Assembly: GCA_004213885.1 (NCBI GenBank)
Contig: SGYL01000011.1
Coordinates: 1-58,166, forward strand
Source: Alphaproteobacteria bacterium
GTDB lineage: Bacteria > Pseudomonadota > Alphaproteobacteria > Puniceispirillales > Marisalimonadaceae
Direction of reading: 5' to 3'
Length of the DNA: 58,166 nt
Shown: positions 34,071 to 43,807 of the stretch, piece by piece
Numbering within the stretch: the first letter of the stretch is position 1
How the letters are laid out: each line of letters starts with the position of its first letter
Translations under genes and position numbers: made by a program
Notes under the pieces: model-generated
What the model saw: only the letters and a program-made list of their open reading frames with translations
Told to the model about the DNA's origin: nothing
Databases searched by the model: none

Positions 34071-35693
34071 ATGAAAGGTTTAATGCAAGATCATCCATTA
34101 TTGATTTCATCAATATTTGAGCATGCTATTAATAATTACCCAACCCAAGAAATAGTAAGTAATACAGTTGAAGGGGGCATTCATAAATATAATTATAAAG
34201 ACTGGGGTAATAGAACAAAACAATTAGCTAATGCGCTAAAGGATTATGGTGTTTTAGAAGGTGACAGAATTGGAACATTAGCGTGGAATGGCTACAGGCA
34301 TTTAGAACTTTATTATGCAACTTCTTCCAGTGGCTTAATTTGTCATACCATGAACCCAAGGTTACATCACGATCAAATAGCTTACATTGTCAATCATGCA
34401 GAAGATAAAATCATTTTTGTCGATTTAAATATTTTAGATTTGATTAAACTAGCAGCGCCAAGCTTTAAATCAGTAAAAGCTATTGTGGTGATGACTGATA
34501 GTAAAAATATGATCGATTTAGAATTATCTAATGGAATTGAAGTTTTATGTTACGAAGACTTTATTGATAAAAAACCCATTGAATTTGATTGGCCAAATTT
34601 AGATGAAAAAACTGCATCATCGCTATGTTATACTTCGGGAACAACTGGAAATCCAAAAGGTGTATTATATACTCATAGATCAACCGTTCTTCATGCTTAT
34701 GGTATCAATCTAAAAGATGCAATACCATATGGAGCAAAAGATGTTGTGATGCCAGTCGTTCCAATGTTTCATGTAAATGCATGGGGGACACCTTATGCTG
34801 CGGCTATGTGTGGAACAAAATTTGTATTTCCTGGTGCTAAATTAGACGGGGAAAGTTTAACTGATTTAATGAATCAAGAGAAAGTGACAATATCATTAGG
34901 AGTTCCAACTGTTTGGTTATTACTATTAAATCATTTGAGAGACAGTGGCAAAAAACTAGATACAGTTCAAAGATTAATTATTGGTGGTTCAGCATGTCCA
35001 AGAACATTATTTGAAGGTTTTGGAGAAGAATACAATGTAGATGTTATACATGCATGGGGCATGACCGAAATGAGTCCGATTGGAACTGCAAATATGCCTT
35101 TATATAATACAACAGTAAAAAATAAAGAAGAATATTATGATCAAAAAATTCCTCAAGGAAGAACTGTTTTTGGTCATCAAATGAAACTGATTGATGATGA
35201 AGGTAACATCATGCCAAATGATGGCAAGACACAAGGAAGATTACTTTCAAGAGGTTATTGGGTTTTAAAAAGTTATTATAATGACGACACTCAAAAAGAT
35301 AGGTTCTTTGATGGTGGATGGTTTGATACTGGAGATATTGCTACAATTGATAAAAACGGATTTATGACAGTAACAGATAGAAATAAAGATATTATTAAAT
35401 CAGGAGGCGAATGGATAAGTTCTATTGATTTAGAAAATATTTGTGTAGGTCATCCCTCAGTAGCAAATGCTGCTGCAATTGCAATTCCAGATGAGAAATG
35501 GGATGAAAGACCTATGATTGTTGTTCAACTTTTATCAGGTAAAGAAGTTTCAAAAGATGAAATTTTAAATTTCTACTCAGGAAAAATTGCCAAATGGATG
35601 ATACCAGATAGAGTAGAGTTTGTTGATACCATACCCTTAGGTGCAACAGGTAAAATTTTGAAAACTAAATTGAGGGATATGTTCATTAATTAG
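34071..35693 (+). CDS. fatty acyl/3-methylthiopropionyl-CoA ligase-like (DmdB/AlkK family)
   Basis: A 540-aa ligase that I recognise from the DmdB/AlkK branch. It opens [15 protein letters not shown], has [58 protein letters not shown] and [10 protein letters not shown], and the C-terminal lysine in [10 protein letters not shown]. The family activates medium-chain fatty acids or the DMSP product 3-methylthiopropionate. A good Shine-Dalgarno (AGGAG, about 34060) precedes the ATG. Its stop abuts the stop of the convergent SDR. With the kinase/ACAD pair beyond, it could equally supply 4-hydroxyacyl-CoA. Confidence 0.92.
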   Translation: MKGLMQDHPLLISSIFEHAINNYPTQEIVSNTVEGGIHKYNYKDWGNRTKQLANALKDYGVLEGDRIGTLAWNGYRHLELYYATSSSGLICHTMNPRLHHDQIAYIVNHAEDKIIFVDLNILDLIKLAAPSFKSVKAIVVMTDSKNMIDLELSNGIEVLCYEDFIDKKPIEFDWPNLDEKTASSLCYTSGTTGNPKGVLYTHRSTVLHAYGINLKDAIPYGAKDVVMPVVPMFHVNAWGTPYAAAMCGTKFVFPGAKLDGESLTDLMNQEKVTISLGVPTVWLLLLNHLRDSGKKLDTVQRLIIGGSACPRTLFEGFGEEYNVDVIHAWGMTEMSPIGTANMPLYNTTVKNKEEYYDQKIPQGRTVFGHQMKLIDDEGNIMPNDGKTQGRLLSRGYWVLKSYYNDDTQKDRFFDGGWFDTGDIATIDKNGFMTVTDRNKDIIKSGGEWISSIDLENICVGHPSVANAAAIAIPDEKWDERPMIVVQLLSGKEVSKDEILNFYSGKIAKWMIPDRVEFVDTIPLGATGKILKTKLRDMFIN

Positions 35694-36476
35694 TTAGACC
35701 ATATGACGTCTGGCAATAAGTGACCCACCGTCAACTGGTAATACTATTCCAGTAATGTAAGCACTTGCTTTTGAGGAAAGAAAGATAGCTGCTCCTGCCA
35801 TGTCTTCAGGGACGCCTATTCTTTTTCTTGGTACAGAGTTTATTATTTCTTTTTCATACTTTTTTAAAGTTTCATTCATCATTTGACTTTGAAAAGGTCC
35901 TGGAGCAATCACATTAATGTTAATATTTCTGTCTGCCAATCTATTGGCCAACACCCTTGTTAATTGATGCACAGCAGCTTTTGAAGCGGGGTATGAATAT
36001 GTTTCAGCTCGAGGTATCCCAATTCCATCAATAGAGCCAACATTAATAACTCTAGAGGGATCCGAATCAGTACCACTTTTTTCAAGCAATTTAACAAACT
36101 TTTGAGTTAAGAAAAATATTGATTTAACATTTGTATCCATAACTTTGTCCCAACCATTTTCTGGAAAATTATCAAAGTCTGCGCCCCAGACTGCTCCAGC
36201 ATTATTAACTAAAATATGCAATTTTTTTTCATTTTTATTAATTGTTGAAAATAAATTTTGTATTTCATTGATTTGTGTAAGATCTGCTGGTATTGATATA
36301 CATTGACCAAACTTTGATAATCTCATGGCTGTATTATCACATTGTTCTTTTTTTCTTGAAGAGATATAAGTTTTTACCCCTTGCTTAACAAACCCTTCGG
36401 CAATCATTTCACCTATACCTCTTGATCCACCTGTAATTAAAGCCACCTTACCTTTTATATCAAAAAGATTATCCAT
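35694..36476 (-). CDS. SDR-family oxidoreductase (FabG-like)
   Basis: A 260-aa classical SDR: TGGSRGIGEMIA cofactor motif, NNAGAVWG, catalytic Ser in INVGSIDG, and YPASK (Tyr/Lys pair) followed by VNVIAPGPF-like and YITGIVLPVDGG segments. It probably oxidises or reduces a 3-hydroxyacyl-CoA or a small alcohol. It is convergent with the DmdB-like ligase (adjacent stops, no space) and divergent from the kinase gene. In levulinate-type pathways an SDR serves the 3-hydroxyacyl step, which suits its position. Confidence 0.9.
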   Translation of the reverse strand: MDNLFDIKGKVALITGGSRGIGEMIAEGFVKQGVKTYISSRKKEQCDNTAMRLSKFGQCISIPADLTQINEIQNLFSTINKNEKKLHILVNNAGAVWGADFDNFPENGWDKVMDTNVKSIFFLTQKFVKLLEKSGTDSDPSRVINVGSIDGIGIPRAETYSYPASKAAVHQLTRVLANRLADRNININVIAPGPFQSQMMNETLKKYEKEIINSVPRKRIGVPEDMAGAAIFLSSKASAYITGIVLPVDGGSLIARRHMV

Positions 36477-36550
36477 ATAAACACCTTCACTTGTAATAAA
36501 ATTTATAATAATTTAATTAAAAAAAAATTAAATTAAAAATATTTGTGACT

Positions 36551-37627
36551 ATGAATACTGAGCTTATAGAAGTTAGAAAAGATGAAAAACTAAATGAAGA
36601 AAGTTTAAAAATACTTTTTTCCGATTTGTTAAAAAGTAAAATAAATAACTTTAGTTTAAAACAATTTAGCGGAGGCCATGCAAACTTAACTTATTTGATT
36701 TTAGTCAATGATGAAGAGTACGTATTAAGAAGGCCGCCTTTAGGACCAATAGCCCCATCAGCTCATGATATGAAAAGAGAGCATAAAGTACAAAGATCAT
36801 TACATAGTATTTTTCCTTTAGTTCCAAATAGCATTTATTTTAGTGATGATGTGTCCATTGTAGGAAGTCAATTTCACATTATTGAGAGGAAAAAGGGATT
36901 TGTAATCAGAAAAGAATTCCCTGATTTTTTACCATTAAATTTAAATTTCATAAATCAAATGTCTGATCAAATGATAAAAATTTTGTCTGATTTACACAAG
37001 ATTAATCCAATTGATGTAGGTTTAGAAAAATTTGGTAGACCAGAAGGTTTTGTAGAAAGACAATTACTAGGTTGGGAAAAAAGATGGAAGTTAGCAACAG
37101 AAAATACTTCACTAAATACTATTTTTGATGATTTACTAGAAAATTTAAAAATAAGTATTCCAAAGTCAAAAATTGTTTCGATTATTCATAATGATTTTAA
37201 ATTAGATAATATAATGTGGAATAATAGTAATTTTTTATCTCCTGAAGCAATATTTGATTGGGATATGTGTACATTAGGAGATCCACTTATGGATTTAGGG
37301 TATATGTTAAACTACTGGATTGACAAAGAGGATGATAAAGATGCAAAGCTGATTACTTCTATGCCAACAACTGGAAACAAAATTTTGTTTCCTTTGAAAA
37401 GTAAAATTATTAAGCTATATTCAAAATATACGGGTTTTGATGTAAAAAATATAAATTGGTATTACGCATTTGGAGCCTTTAAATTATCTGTTATTTTACA
37501 GCAAATTTATGTTAGATATTTAAAAGGGCAAACTAAAGATAAAAGATTTGCAAATTTTAATAAAAGAATTGACGCTCTAATTAAAAGAGCAAATGGAATA
37601 AATTTAAATGAAGTTGGAGAATATTAA
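36551..37627 (+). CDS. aminoglycoside-phosphotransferase-fold kinase (ACAD10/11- and LvaA-like)
   Basis: The product is about 358 aa from the ATG at 36551 (a GTG at 36545 is possible). APH-fold motifs are complete: [11 protein letters not shown] (Brenner loop with catalytic Asp) and [17 protein letters not shown] (metal-binding Asp). The N-terminal [15 protein letters not shown] and VLRRPPLGP are typical of the APH domain fused to acyl-CoA dehydrogenase in vertebrate ACAD10/ACAD11. The next gene is an acyl-CoA dehydrogenase whose start overlaps this stop by one base. That family of kinases phosphorylates 4-hydroxyacyl-CoA, so the same reaction is inferred here. Confidence 0.9.
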   Translation: MNTELIEVRKDEKLNEESLKILFSDLLKSKINNFSLKQFSGGHANLTYLILVNDEEYVLRRPPLGPIAPSAHDMKREHKVQRSLHSIFPLVPNSIYFSDDVSIVGSQFHIIERKKGFVIRKEFPDFLPLNLNFINQMSDQMIKILSDLHKINPIDVGLEKFGRPEGFVERQLLGWEKRWKLATENTSLNTIFDDLLENLKISIPKSKIVSIIHNDFKLDNIMWNNSNFLSPEAIFDWDMCTLGDPLMDLGYMLNYWIDKEDDKDAKLITSMPTTGNKILFPLKSKIIKLYSKYTGFDVKNINWYYAFGAFKLSVILQQIYVRYLKGQTKDKRFANFNKRIDALIKRANGINLNEVGEY

Positions 37628-38829
37628 TGAACTTTGAGTTTTCTAATAAAGTTATAGAATTACAAAATAAATTAACAAATTTTATGAATGAAAACGTTTA
37701 CAAAAACGAAGAAGTTTTTGAAGATCAGTTAAACAAAAATGGACGTTGGACTATCCCACCTATTCTTGAGGAATTAAAAGAAAAAGCAAAAAAAGAAGGG
37801 TTATGGAATTTGTTTTTACCTGAAAGTGATTTAGGAGCGGGTCTTAAAAATATTGAATATGCTCCTTTATGTGAAATTATGGGAAGATCTCCAATTGGTG
37901 CTGAAATTTTCAATTGTTCTGCTCCAGATACAGGTAATATGGAAGTTTTTGTTAGATATGGAACTGATAATCAAAAAGAAAAGTGGTTAAAACCTTTATT
38001 AAATGGAGAGATTAGGTCTGCATTTGCGATGACTGAACCTAATGTTGCATCTTCCGATGCATCCAATATTCAAGGTTCAGTTGTTAGAGATGGTGATCAT
38101 TATATTATCAATGCACGAAAGTGGTGGACTTCAGGAGCTATGGATCCAAGATGTAAGATTATGATTTTTATGGGTAAATCTGATCCTAAAGCAGAAAAGT
38201 ATAAGCAACAATCTATGATTTTGGTGCCTATTGATACTAAAGGGGTAAAAGTTTTACGTCATTTACCGGTATTTGGCTATGATGATGCACCTCATGGTCA
38301 TGCTGAGGTTGAGTTTGACAATGTAAGAGTTCCTGTTGAGAATATACTGCTCGGTGAAGGCAGGGGGTTTGAAATTGCTCAGGGTCGGCTTGGCCCAGGT
38401 AGAATACATCATTGCATGAGATTGATTGGTCAGGCTGAAAGAGCATTAGAATTGATGGTTGCTCGTGCAAAGTCTAGAGTTGCTTTTGGAAAAACACTTG
38501 CTGAACAAGGTGTTGTTATGGATCAAATAGCTTCAAGTCGTTCTGAAATAGAACAATCTAGATTATTGGTTTTAAAAGCAGCACACATGATGGATACAGT
38601 AGGTAACAAAGTAGCTCGTAAGGAAATTGCTATGATTAAAGTAGTAGTTCCGAACATGGCTGCAAAAGTTATAGATAGATCAATACAGGTTCATGGAGGT
38701 GGCGGAGTTTCAGCTGATTTCCCTTTATCATACGCATACGCTAATGCAAGATATCTAAGACTTGCAGATGGTCCTGATGAAGTTCATAATATGACTATCG
38801 CTAAATTAGAATTAAAAGATAAAAATTAA
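37627..38829 (+). CDS. acyl-CoA dehydrogenase, ACAD11-like
   Basis: A 400-aa flavoprotein. FAD/substrate motifs include [16 protein letters not shown], the [11 protein letters not shown] region, and [14 protein letters not shown] with the [29 protein letters not shown]-type C-terminal half typical of ACAD10/11-like enzymes. In the position of the usual YEG glutamate it reads ADGP, with Asp. Its ATG overlaps the kinase stop (TAATG), which mirrors the kinase-dehydrogenase fusion of vertebrate ACAD10/11. It may convert a 4-phosphoacyl-CoA to an enoyl- or 3-hydroxyacyl-CoA rather than perform simple desaturation. Confidence 0.92.
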   Translation: MNFEFSNKVIELQNKLTNFMNENVYKNEEVFEDQLNKNGRWTIPPILEELKEKAKKEGLWNLFLPESDLGAGLKNIEYAPLCEIMGRSPIGAEIFNCSAPDTGNMEVFVRYGTDNQKEKWLKPLLNGEIRSAFAMTEPNVASSDASNIQGSVVRDGDHYIINARKWWTSGAMDPRCKIMIFMGKSDPKAEKYKQQSMILVPIDTKGVKVLRHLPVFGYDDAPHGHAEVEFDNVRVPVENILLGEGRGFEIAQGRLGPGRIHHCMRLIGQAERALELMVARAKSRVAFGKTLAEQGVVMDQIASSRSEIEQSRLLVLKAAHMMDTVGNKVARKEIAMIKVVVPNMAAKVIDRSIQVHGGGGVSADFPLSYAYANARYLRLADGPDEVHNMTIAKLELKDKN

Positions 38830-38846
38830 TTAGGAAAAATCCTAAT
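38829..38846. repeat. palindrome TAGGA-N4-TCCTA, copy 1
   Basis: ATTAGGA (38829-38835), AAAA, TCCTAAT (38840-38846) form 7-bp arms in the 20-bp gap between the ACAD gene and the double-hotdog gene, 4 bp before the next ATG. The same core with different A/T loops recurs at 51056-51071 and 52299-52312, and I found no copy inside a gene. Confidence 0.6.
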
Positions 38847-38849
38847 ATA

Positions 38850-40079
38850 ATGTTTAACTTTACTAGCTTTAAGTCAATAATATCTAAAGATGATTTTTCA
38901 AATAATATAATTAAGTTAAGTTCTGTTGAGAGAATATTTGAGGATTCATATATATTTTGCCATAAAGTTTTTGGTTTCAAGTCAGCAGTAAATCCTAATA
39001 CTTCACTTAAAACTGTTAGAATAAATTCTATTAATGATGATATTTATGTAGAAACTAAAATATCAAAAATTAATAATAAAAAAGTAAAATTTGAAAATGC
39101 TTTGATGGTCTCATCAGGCATTAAAGAAAGTAAAATTGGTGTTAGAGTTTTCGAAGTTAACGAAAATTTTGAAAATCTGTTAAAAAATACGAAGGTTTTT
39201 AATCAAAAATTAAACTTTTTTACTTCTTATAAAGGTATAGTTCGAACTGAAGAATGTGACCAAATGTATCATATGAATGTTCAGTTTTACTTTGATAAAC
39301 ATTCTAATGCTGTAAAAATATTTACAAATAATATTTTCAAAAATAAACTTTTTAAAATTAAATCTGAAAGATGTATTTTTTATAAAGAAGTGCATGAATT
39401 TTCTGCATTAGAGATAGTGATTTTTGTAAAAAATTTAAAAAAAAATCATTTGACTTTGCAATCTATACTTTATTGTACTTCAAAACATTATGTTTCAGCT
39501 TATTTTGAAACTGAAATCTTATTTGAAAGTGATGCAAAGCAAATATTAAAAGTTGTTGATCTTTTATTACAAAAGAAACAAAATACATTTGTAAACGAGT
39601 TTAATTTTATAAAATTGAGAAAAATTAGACCATTTAGAATTTCAAAAAGACCCTCAGAAAATTCTATTATCACTTGCAGAAAGGCTTCAAATACATGGGA
39701 TCTTGATTTTGATGGATATGCCACTCATAAATTTCTTATATCTTGTGTTTCAGATGCAGCCACCCAATTGTTTACAAAATGTGGAGTAAATCATAAGTGG
39801 AGATCAGACTATCAAATTGGTTCGGCTGCTTTAGATTACATTGTGAGATATTATTACTATCCTACAATTGGGATGGCTATTTCTTTGAAATCAAATTTTA
39901 TTGAAATTAACGAAAAATCTTTTAAATTTTGTCATCATTTGATTGATGACGCTACAAATAGAGTTTTGATGGACATCCAGATAGTTGCAGTACTTTTTGA
40001 TTTAAAGAAAAGAGTTGCTATTAAATTACCAAAAAGTTTTAGAAAAAAAGCAGGAGCTCTTTTAATTAAAAATCAGTAA
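38850..40079 (+). CDS. double-hotdog thioesterase-like protein
   Basis: A 409-aa protein that is poorly conserved by eye. The first half has an acyl-CoA thioesterase-like motif around residue 132 (RTEECDQMYHMNVQFYF), matching the xxxDxxGHMNxxxY pattern of 4HBT hot-dog enzymes, with Tyr in place of the usual Gly. The second half (from about residue 280, WDLDFDGYATHKF to LKKRVAIKL) looks like another hot-dog fold with a degenerate helix. It overlaps the convergent ACAD gene by 7 bp. Release of CoA from intermediates, or hydration, is possible. I am confident it is a real gene but only moderately confident of the fold. Confidence 0.7.
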   Translation: MFNFTSFKSIISKDDFSNNIIKLSSVERIFEDSYIFCHKVFGFKSAVNPNTSLKTVRINSINDDIYVETKISKINNKKVKFENALMVSSGIKESKIGVRVFEVNENFENLLKNTKVFNQKLNFFTSYKGIVRTEECDQMYHMNVQFYFDKHSNAVKIFTNNIFKNKLFKIKSERCIFYKEVHEFSALEIVIFVKNLKKNHLTLQSILYCTSKHYVSAYFETEILFESDAKQILKVVDLLLQKKQNTFVNEFNFIKLRKIRPFRISKRPSENSIITCRKASNTWDLDFDGYATHKFLISCVSDAATQLFTKCGVNHKWRSDYQIGSAALDYIVRYYYYPTIGMAISLKSNFIEINEKSFKFCHHLIDDATNRVLMDIQIVAVLFDLKKRVAIKLPKSFRKKAGALLIKNQ

Positions 40080-41191
40080 TTACTATATATTTTAAATTGT
40101 TCTAAATGGTGGTCACTATCACCCATTAAATGATCTATCATAACTAATCTTTTGGCATAATTATGTAAATTATATTCCCAAGTCATTGCAATACCACCAT
40201 GTAATTGAATACATTCTTCAGCCACAAGTTTTCCTGTACGGCCAACTAAGTTTTTTGCAGCAGATATATTTTTATATTTTGTGTTTTTATCTTCTTCATA
40301 TGTTCCTGCAGCAAGCATAACAGCAGATTTTGCTTGCTCTATTTCAATCATTATATCAACCATTCGGTGCTGTAATGCTTGAAATGATCCAATGCGTTTG
40401 CCAAATTGTTCTCTGGTTTTAAGATATTCTAGTGTCATATTAAAACAAACTTGCATTGCTCCAATAGATTCTGCTGATAAAGCAAAAGCACCTGCGTAAA
40501 GTGTTTCAAGAAGAGCGTTATAAGCATCAGAATTTTTACTTAATTCCTTAGCAGGTATTTCAGAAAACTTTAATTCAGCTGCCCTGTATCCATCAATTGT
40601 ATTATAAGATCTTATGTCACAATGTGATTTGTCTATTTCATAAAGGCCAAAGCCATTTTGATCAAAATCATTTCCTGAAAACCTTGCAGTACAAATTATT
40701 TTGTCAGCAAAGTCACCATTAAGTACAAAAGATTTTTGTCCAGTTAAAAAGACAGCATCATTTTTATAATTTGCCTTTGTTTTTATATAAGTTTCATCAT
40801 ATCTTGTGTCAACTTCGCTATGACCAAAGGCATAAATTTTTGAAGCTGATGAAATTTCATCAAGTACTGATGTCTCAATATCTTTAGAATGTGTTAGAGA
40901 AGTAATTGATAGAATGCCAGACGAAAGAAAAGGCTCAACAACTAAATGCTTACCAATTAACTCAAAAACAATCATAATATCTTCACCAGTTCCTCCTAAT
41001 CCATTAAAGTTTGGAGAAATTAAAGCACTTAACATTCCAATTTCTGAGCATTCTTCCCAAAATTTTTTATTAAAACCCGTTTCGGAGCTTGATACTTCAT
41101 GGTGGTTTTTAAATTGTGTGTAATGATCATTAAGAAGTCTGTCACAACTTTCCTTAAGCATTTTTCTTTCTTCTGACAAATTAAAGTGCAT
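40073..41191 (-). CDS. acyl-CoA dehydrogenase, short subunit type
   Basis: A 372-aa flavoprotein opening MHFNLSEERKMLKESCDRLL, with the TREQFGKRIGSFQALQHRMVD FAD-contact segment and LHGGIAMTWEYNLHNYAKR. In the region where most dehydrogenases have the YEG catalytic glutamate it reads LMGDSDHHL. Dehydrogenases of this form often pair with a second ACAD gene to make heterotetramers. The partner is probably the gene 6 bp upstream (41198-42394), transcribed in the same direction. Confidence 0.9.
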   Translation of the reverse strand: MHFNLSEERKMLKESCDRLLNDHYTQFKNHHEVSSSETGFNKKFWEECSEIGMLSALISPNFNGLGGTGEDIMIVFELIGKHLVVEPFLSSGILSITSLTHSKDIETSVLDEISSASKIYAFGHSEVDTRYDETYIKTKANYKNDAVFLTGQKSFVLNGDFADKIICTARFSGNDFDQNGFGLYEIDKSHCDIRSYNTIDGYRAAELKFSEIPAKELSKNSDAYNALLETLYAGAFALSAESIGAMQVCFNMTLEYLKTREQFGKRIGSFQALQHRMVDIMIEIEQAKSAVMLAAGTYEEDKNTKYKNISAAKNLVGRTGKLVAEECIQLHGGIAMTWEYNLHNYAKRLVMIDHLMGDSDHHLEQFKIYSNY

Positions 41192-41197
41192 TTTAAA

Positions 41198-42394
41198 TCA
41201 CATTCTAAATTCTGATTTGGCCACAATATTTTTTTGAATTTCATTTGATCCACCATAAATAGATATTTTACGATAAATAAAATATTGTTTAGCTAGTGGA
41301 CCGGCGTATTCAGGACCTATAGTTTTTTGATTCCATCCTTCATCAAATTGTTCAGAAATGTATGGTAATGCTTGAGGTCCTATGGCTTTACGCAGTAAAT
41401 CAGAGGTTTTTTGTCTAATAATTGATCCTTTGATTTTTAAAAGTGAACTTTCCATAACTGGAGCTTTACCTGACTCAGCAGATGAAATTGCTCTTAAATT
41501 AAAAATTTCCATAGCTTTTAAATCAATTTCCAGCTCTGCTATTTGAGAAGAAAATAATGGATCTTGAATTAGGGGTTTACCATTTTTGTAAGTCTTATTA
41601 GCAATTACTTTTAAATGATTGATTGCTGATTTTGAATTAGGGACACCGGCTATGCCAGTTCTTTCATGTGTAAGAAGATACTTGGCATAAGTCCAACCTT
41701 TATTTTCTTCTCCCAATAGGTTTTCTTTAGGAACCTTAACGTCTTTTAACCATACTTCATTGACCTCATGTTCTCCATCAAGGGTAATAATTGGTCTAAC
41801 TTCAATGCCAGGAGTGTCAATATCAATCAGCAAAAAAGAAATACCATTTTGAGGTTTGGTATCCGTGTCTGTTTTAACTAAGCAAAATATTTTGTTTGCG
41901 AACTGACCAAGGGTTGTCCATGTTTTTTGGCCATTAACAATGTAGTGATCTCCATGATCAACAGCTTTGGATTTTAAACTTGCTAAATCAGATCCTGAGC
42001 CAGGCTCTGAATAGCCTTGAGCCCACCAATCATCACAATTTAAAATTCTTGGCAGATAGTATTTTTTTTGTTCCTCGTTTCCAAATTCCATTAAAACAGG
42101 ACCAAGCATATTTAACCCAAAAGGTACAATTCTTGGTGCACCTGCTTTCACAATTTCTTCTTCAAAAATATGTTTTTGAGTGTTTGACCAACCAGTTCCG
42201 CCATGTTTCTTTGGCCAATTGACTGCAAGCCAACCCTGGGCACTAAGTGCTTTCATAAACTCTTCATAATCATTTTTGTCTAATCTTTGAAATTTTTTAA
42301 CTTTATTTGAAATTCGTTGTGATAAATTTTCAGATAACCAGTCTTTAATTTCTTGCCTAAAATCATTTTCATCTTGTGTAAAGTTAAAATCCAT
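41198..42394 (-). CDS. acyl-CoA dehydrogenase, partner subunit type
   Basis: A 398-aa acyl-CoA dehydrogenase with YSEPGSGSDLASL (FAD/substrate loop), VNGQKTWTTLGQFA and the C-terminal SIYGGSNEIQKNIVAK. Here the YEG position reads YGG, as in the FadE-type subunits of bacterial sterol or branched side-chain degradation. The next gene downstream is a second, shorter ACAD with a 6-bp gap. Together they probably act on a branched or bulky acyl-CoA. It is divergent from the CoA-transferase genes. Confidence 0.92.
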   Translation of the reverse strand: MDFNFTQDENDFRQEIKDWLSENLSQRISNKVKKFQRLDKNDYEEFMKALSAQGWLAVNWPKKHGGTGWSNTQKHIFEEEIVKAGAPRIVPFGLNMLGPVLMEFGNEEQKKYYLPRILNCDDWWAQGYSEPGSGSDLASLKSKAVDHGDHYIVNGQKTWTTLGQFANKIFCLVKTDTDTKPQNGISFLLIDIDTPGIEVRPIITLDGEHEVNEVWLKDVKVPKENLLGEENKGWTYAKYLLTHERTGIAGVPNSKSAINHLKVIANKTYKNGKPLIQDPLFSSQIAELEIDLKAMEIFNLRAISSAESGKAPVMESSLLKIKGSIIRQKTSDLLRKAIGPQALPYISEQFDEGWNQKTIGPEYAGPLAKQYFIYRKISIYGGSNEIQKNIVAKSEFRM

Positions 42395-42449
42395 TTGTAA
42401 CCTTCAGTAAAATATTTATATTGTTTATAAATATAAAATTAGAGAATCT

Positions 42450-43163
42450 ATGAAAATAAACAAGCTTTTTAATTCAGTAAATGATGTTATGTCAGATGTT
42501 TTTGACGGTGCTGTGATTATGTTAGGAGGGTTTGGTGAAGCAGGTAGTCCCGTTGAATTAATACATGGTTTAATTGATACAAAATGCAAGGATCTAACAA
42601 TTATTGCTAATAATGCGGGTAATGGGAAAATAGGACTTGGAGCTCTTATTGGAGAAAACCAAGTTAAAAAAGTCATATGTTCTTTTGCGAGATCACCTAA
42701 GAGTATTACTTTCAAAGAATTATATGAAAATGACAAGATAGAACTAGAAGTAGTTCCTCAAGGCACACTTGCAGAAAGAATAAGGTCTGCTGGAGCAGGT
42801 ATACCAGGCTTTTATACACAAACATCCGTAGGAACACCATTAGCTGAAGGAAAAGAAATAAAGATTTTTGATGGTAAAGAATATGTTTTAGAAAAATCGC
42901 TCAAAGCTGATTTTGCTCTGATAAAAGCAGAGACTTCTGATCGGTATGGTAATTTAACATATAATAAAACTGCAAGAAATTTTAATCCTATTATGTGTAT
43001 GGCTGCAAACCAAACTATAGTCCAAGTAAAAAAAATTGAAAAAGAAGAAAATACTGATCCAGAAAAAATAATTACACCAGGTATTTTTGTAAACAGGGTA
43101 ACTGTTGTAAGTGATCCAATTATAGAAAGTATTGCAATTGACAATGGGGAGACATATCCATGA
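42450..43163 (+). CDS. 3-oxoacid CoA-transferase subunit A
   Basis: A 237-aa alpha subunit with GGFGEAGSPVELI, NNAGNGKIGLGALI and GTLAERIRSAGAGIPGFYT, matching ScoA/PcaI/AtoD. It moves CoA from succinyl-CoA to a 3-oxoacid together with subunit B, whose gene overlaps by 4 bp. It could feed acetoacetate or 3-oxoadipate into central metabolism; the two uses cannot be told apart by eye. Confidence 0.93.
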   Translation: MKINKLFNSVNDVMSDVFDGAVIMLGGFGEAGSPVELIHGLIDTKCKDLTIIANNAGNGKIGLGALIGENQVKKVICSFARSPKSITFKELYENDKIELEVVPQGTLAERIRSAGAGIPGFYTQTSVGTPLAEGKEIKIFDGKEYVLEKSLKADFALIKAETSDRYGNLTYNKTARNFNPIMCMAANQTIVQVKKIEKEENTDPEKIITPGIFVNRVTVVSDPIIESIAIDNGETYP

Positions 43164-43807
43164 ATGAATTTATAAACTTAGGTTGGACCAAAAATGAGAT
43201 TGCAAAGAAAATTGCTAATGAATTTCCTCATGGTTCATATGTAAATTTAGGTATTGGCATGCCTGAGTTGGTGTCAAAGTTTGTAGATGAGTGTAAGGAA
43301 ATTATTTATCATTCAGAAAATGGTCTTTTAGGTATGGGGCCTCCTGCCAATGAAAATGAATTAGATTTTGAATTAATTAATGCTGGGAAAAAGCCAGTCA
43401 CTATTTTGCCTGGAGGAAGTTATTGCCATCATGCTGATAGTTTTTCAATGATAAGAGGTGGTCATATTGATTATTGTGTGTTAGGTGCTATGGAGGTTTC
43501 TGAGGGTGGTGATCTTGCAAATTGGACGACTGGTAAAGGAATTCCTGCTGTAGGTGGTGCAATGGATTTAGTTGTTGGTGCAAAAAATGTTTTTGTTATG
43601 TCACAACACACAACTAAAGATGGCAGCCCAAAATTTTTAAAAAATTGTTCATTACCTTTAACTGGAAAATCAGTAGTCACAAGAGTTTATTCTAATTTGG
43701 CTATATTAGATGTAACACCTGAAGGATTTAAACTAAAAGAAATGTCCGAAAAAATTGACTTTGATCTTTTACAAAAAGTAACAAAAGCGAAAATAATAAC
43801 TAATTAA
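43160..43807 (+). CDS. 3-oxoacid CoA-transferase subunit B
   Basis: A 215-aa beta subunit. The catalytic glutamate, which forms the glutamyl-CoA thioester, is in HSENGLLGMGP near residue 51. VNLGIGMPELV at the N-terminus and LPGGSYCHHADSF are typical. It overlaps the A-subunit gene by 4 bp and the convergent RraA-like gene by 4 bp. Confidence 0.93.
   Translation: MNEFINLGWTKNEIAKKIANEFPHGSYVNLGIGMPELVSKFVDECKEIIYHSENGLLGMGPPANENELDFELINAGKKPVTILPGGSYCHHADSFSMIRGGHIDYCVLGAMEVSEGGDLANWTTGKGIPAVGGAMDLVVGAKNVFVMSQHTTKDGSPKFLKNCSLPLTGKSVVTRVYSNLAILDVTPEGFKLKEMSEKIDFDLLQKVTKAKIITN

Noticed and set aside
34071-35693. DMSP demethylation pathway
   Set aside because: The ligase resembles DmdB, but DmdA, DmdC and DmdD were not recognised next to it; the neighbouring ACAD is of the ACAD11 type. 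DmdB activity remains possible but a DMSP operon is not shown.
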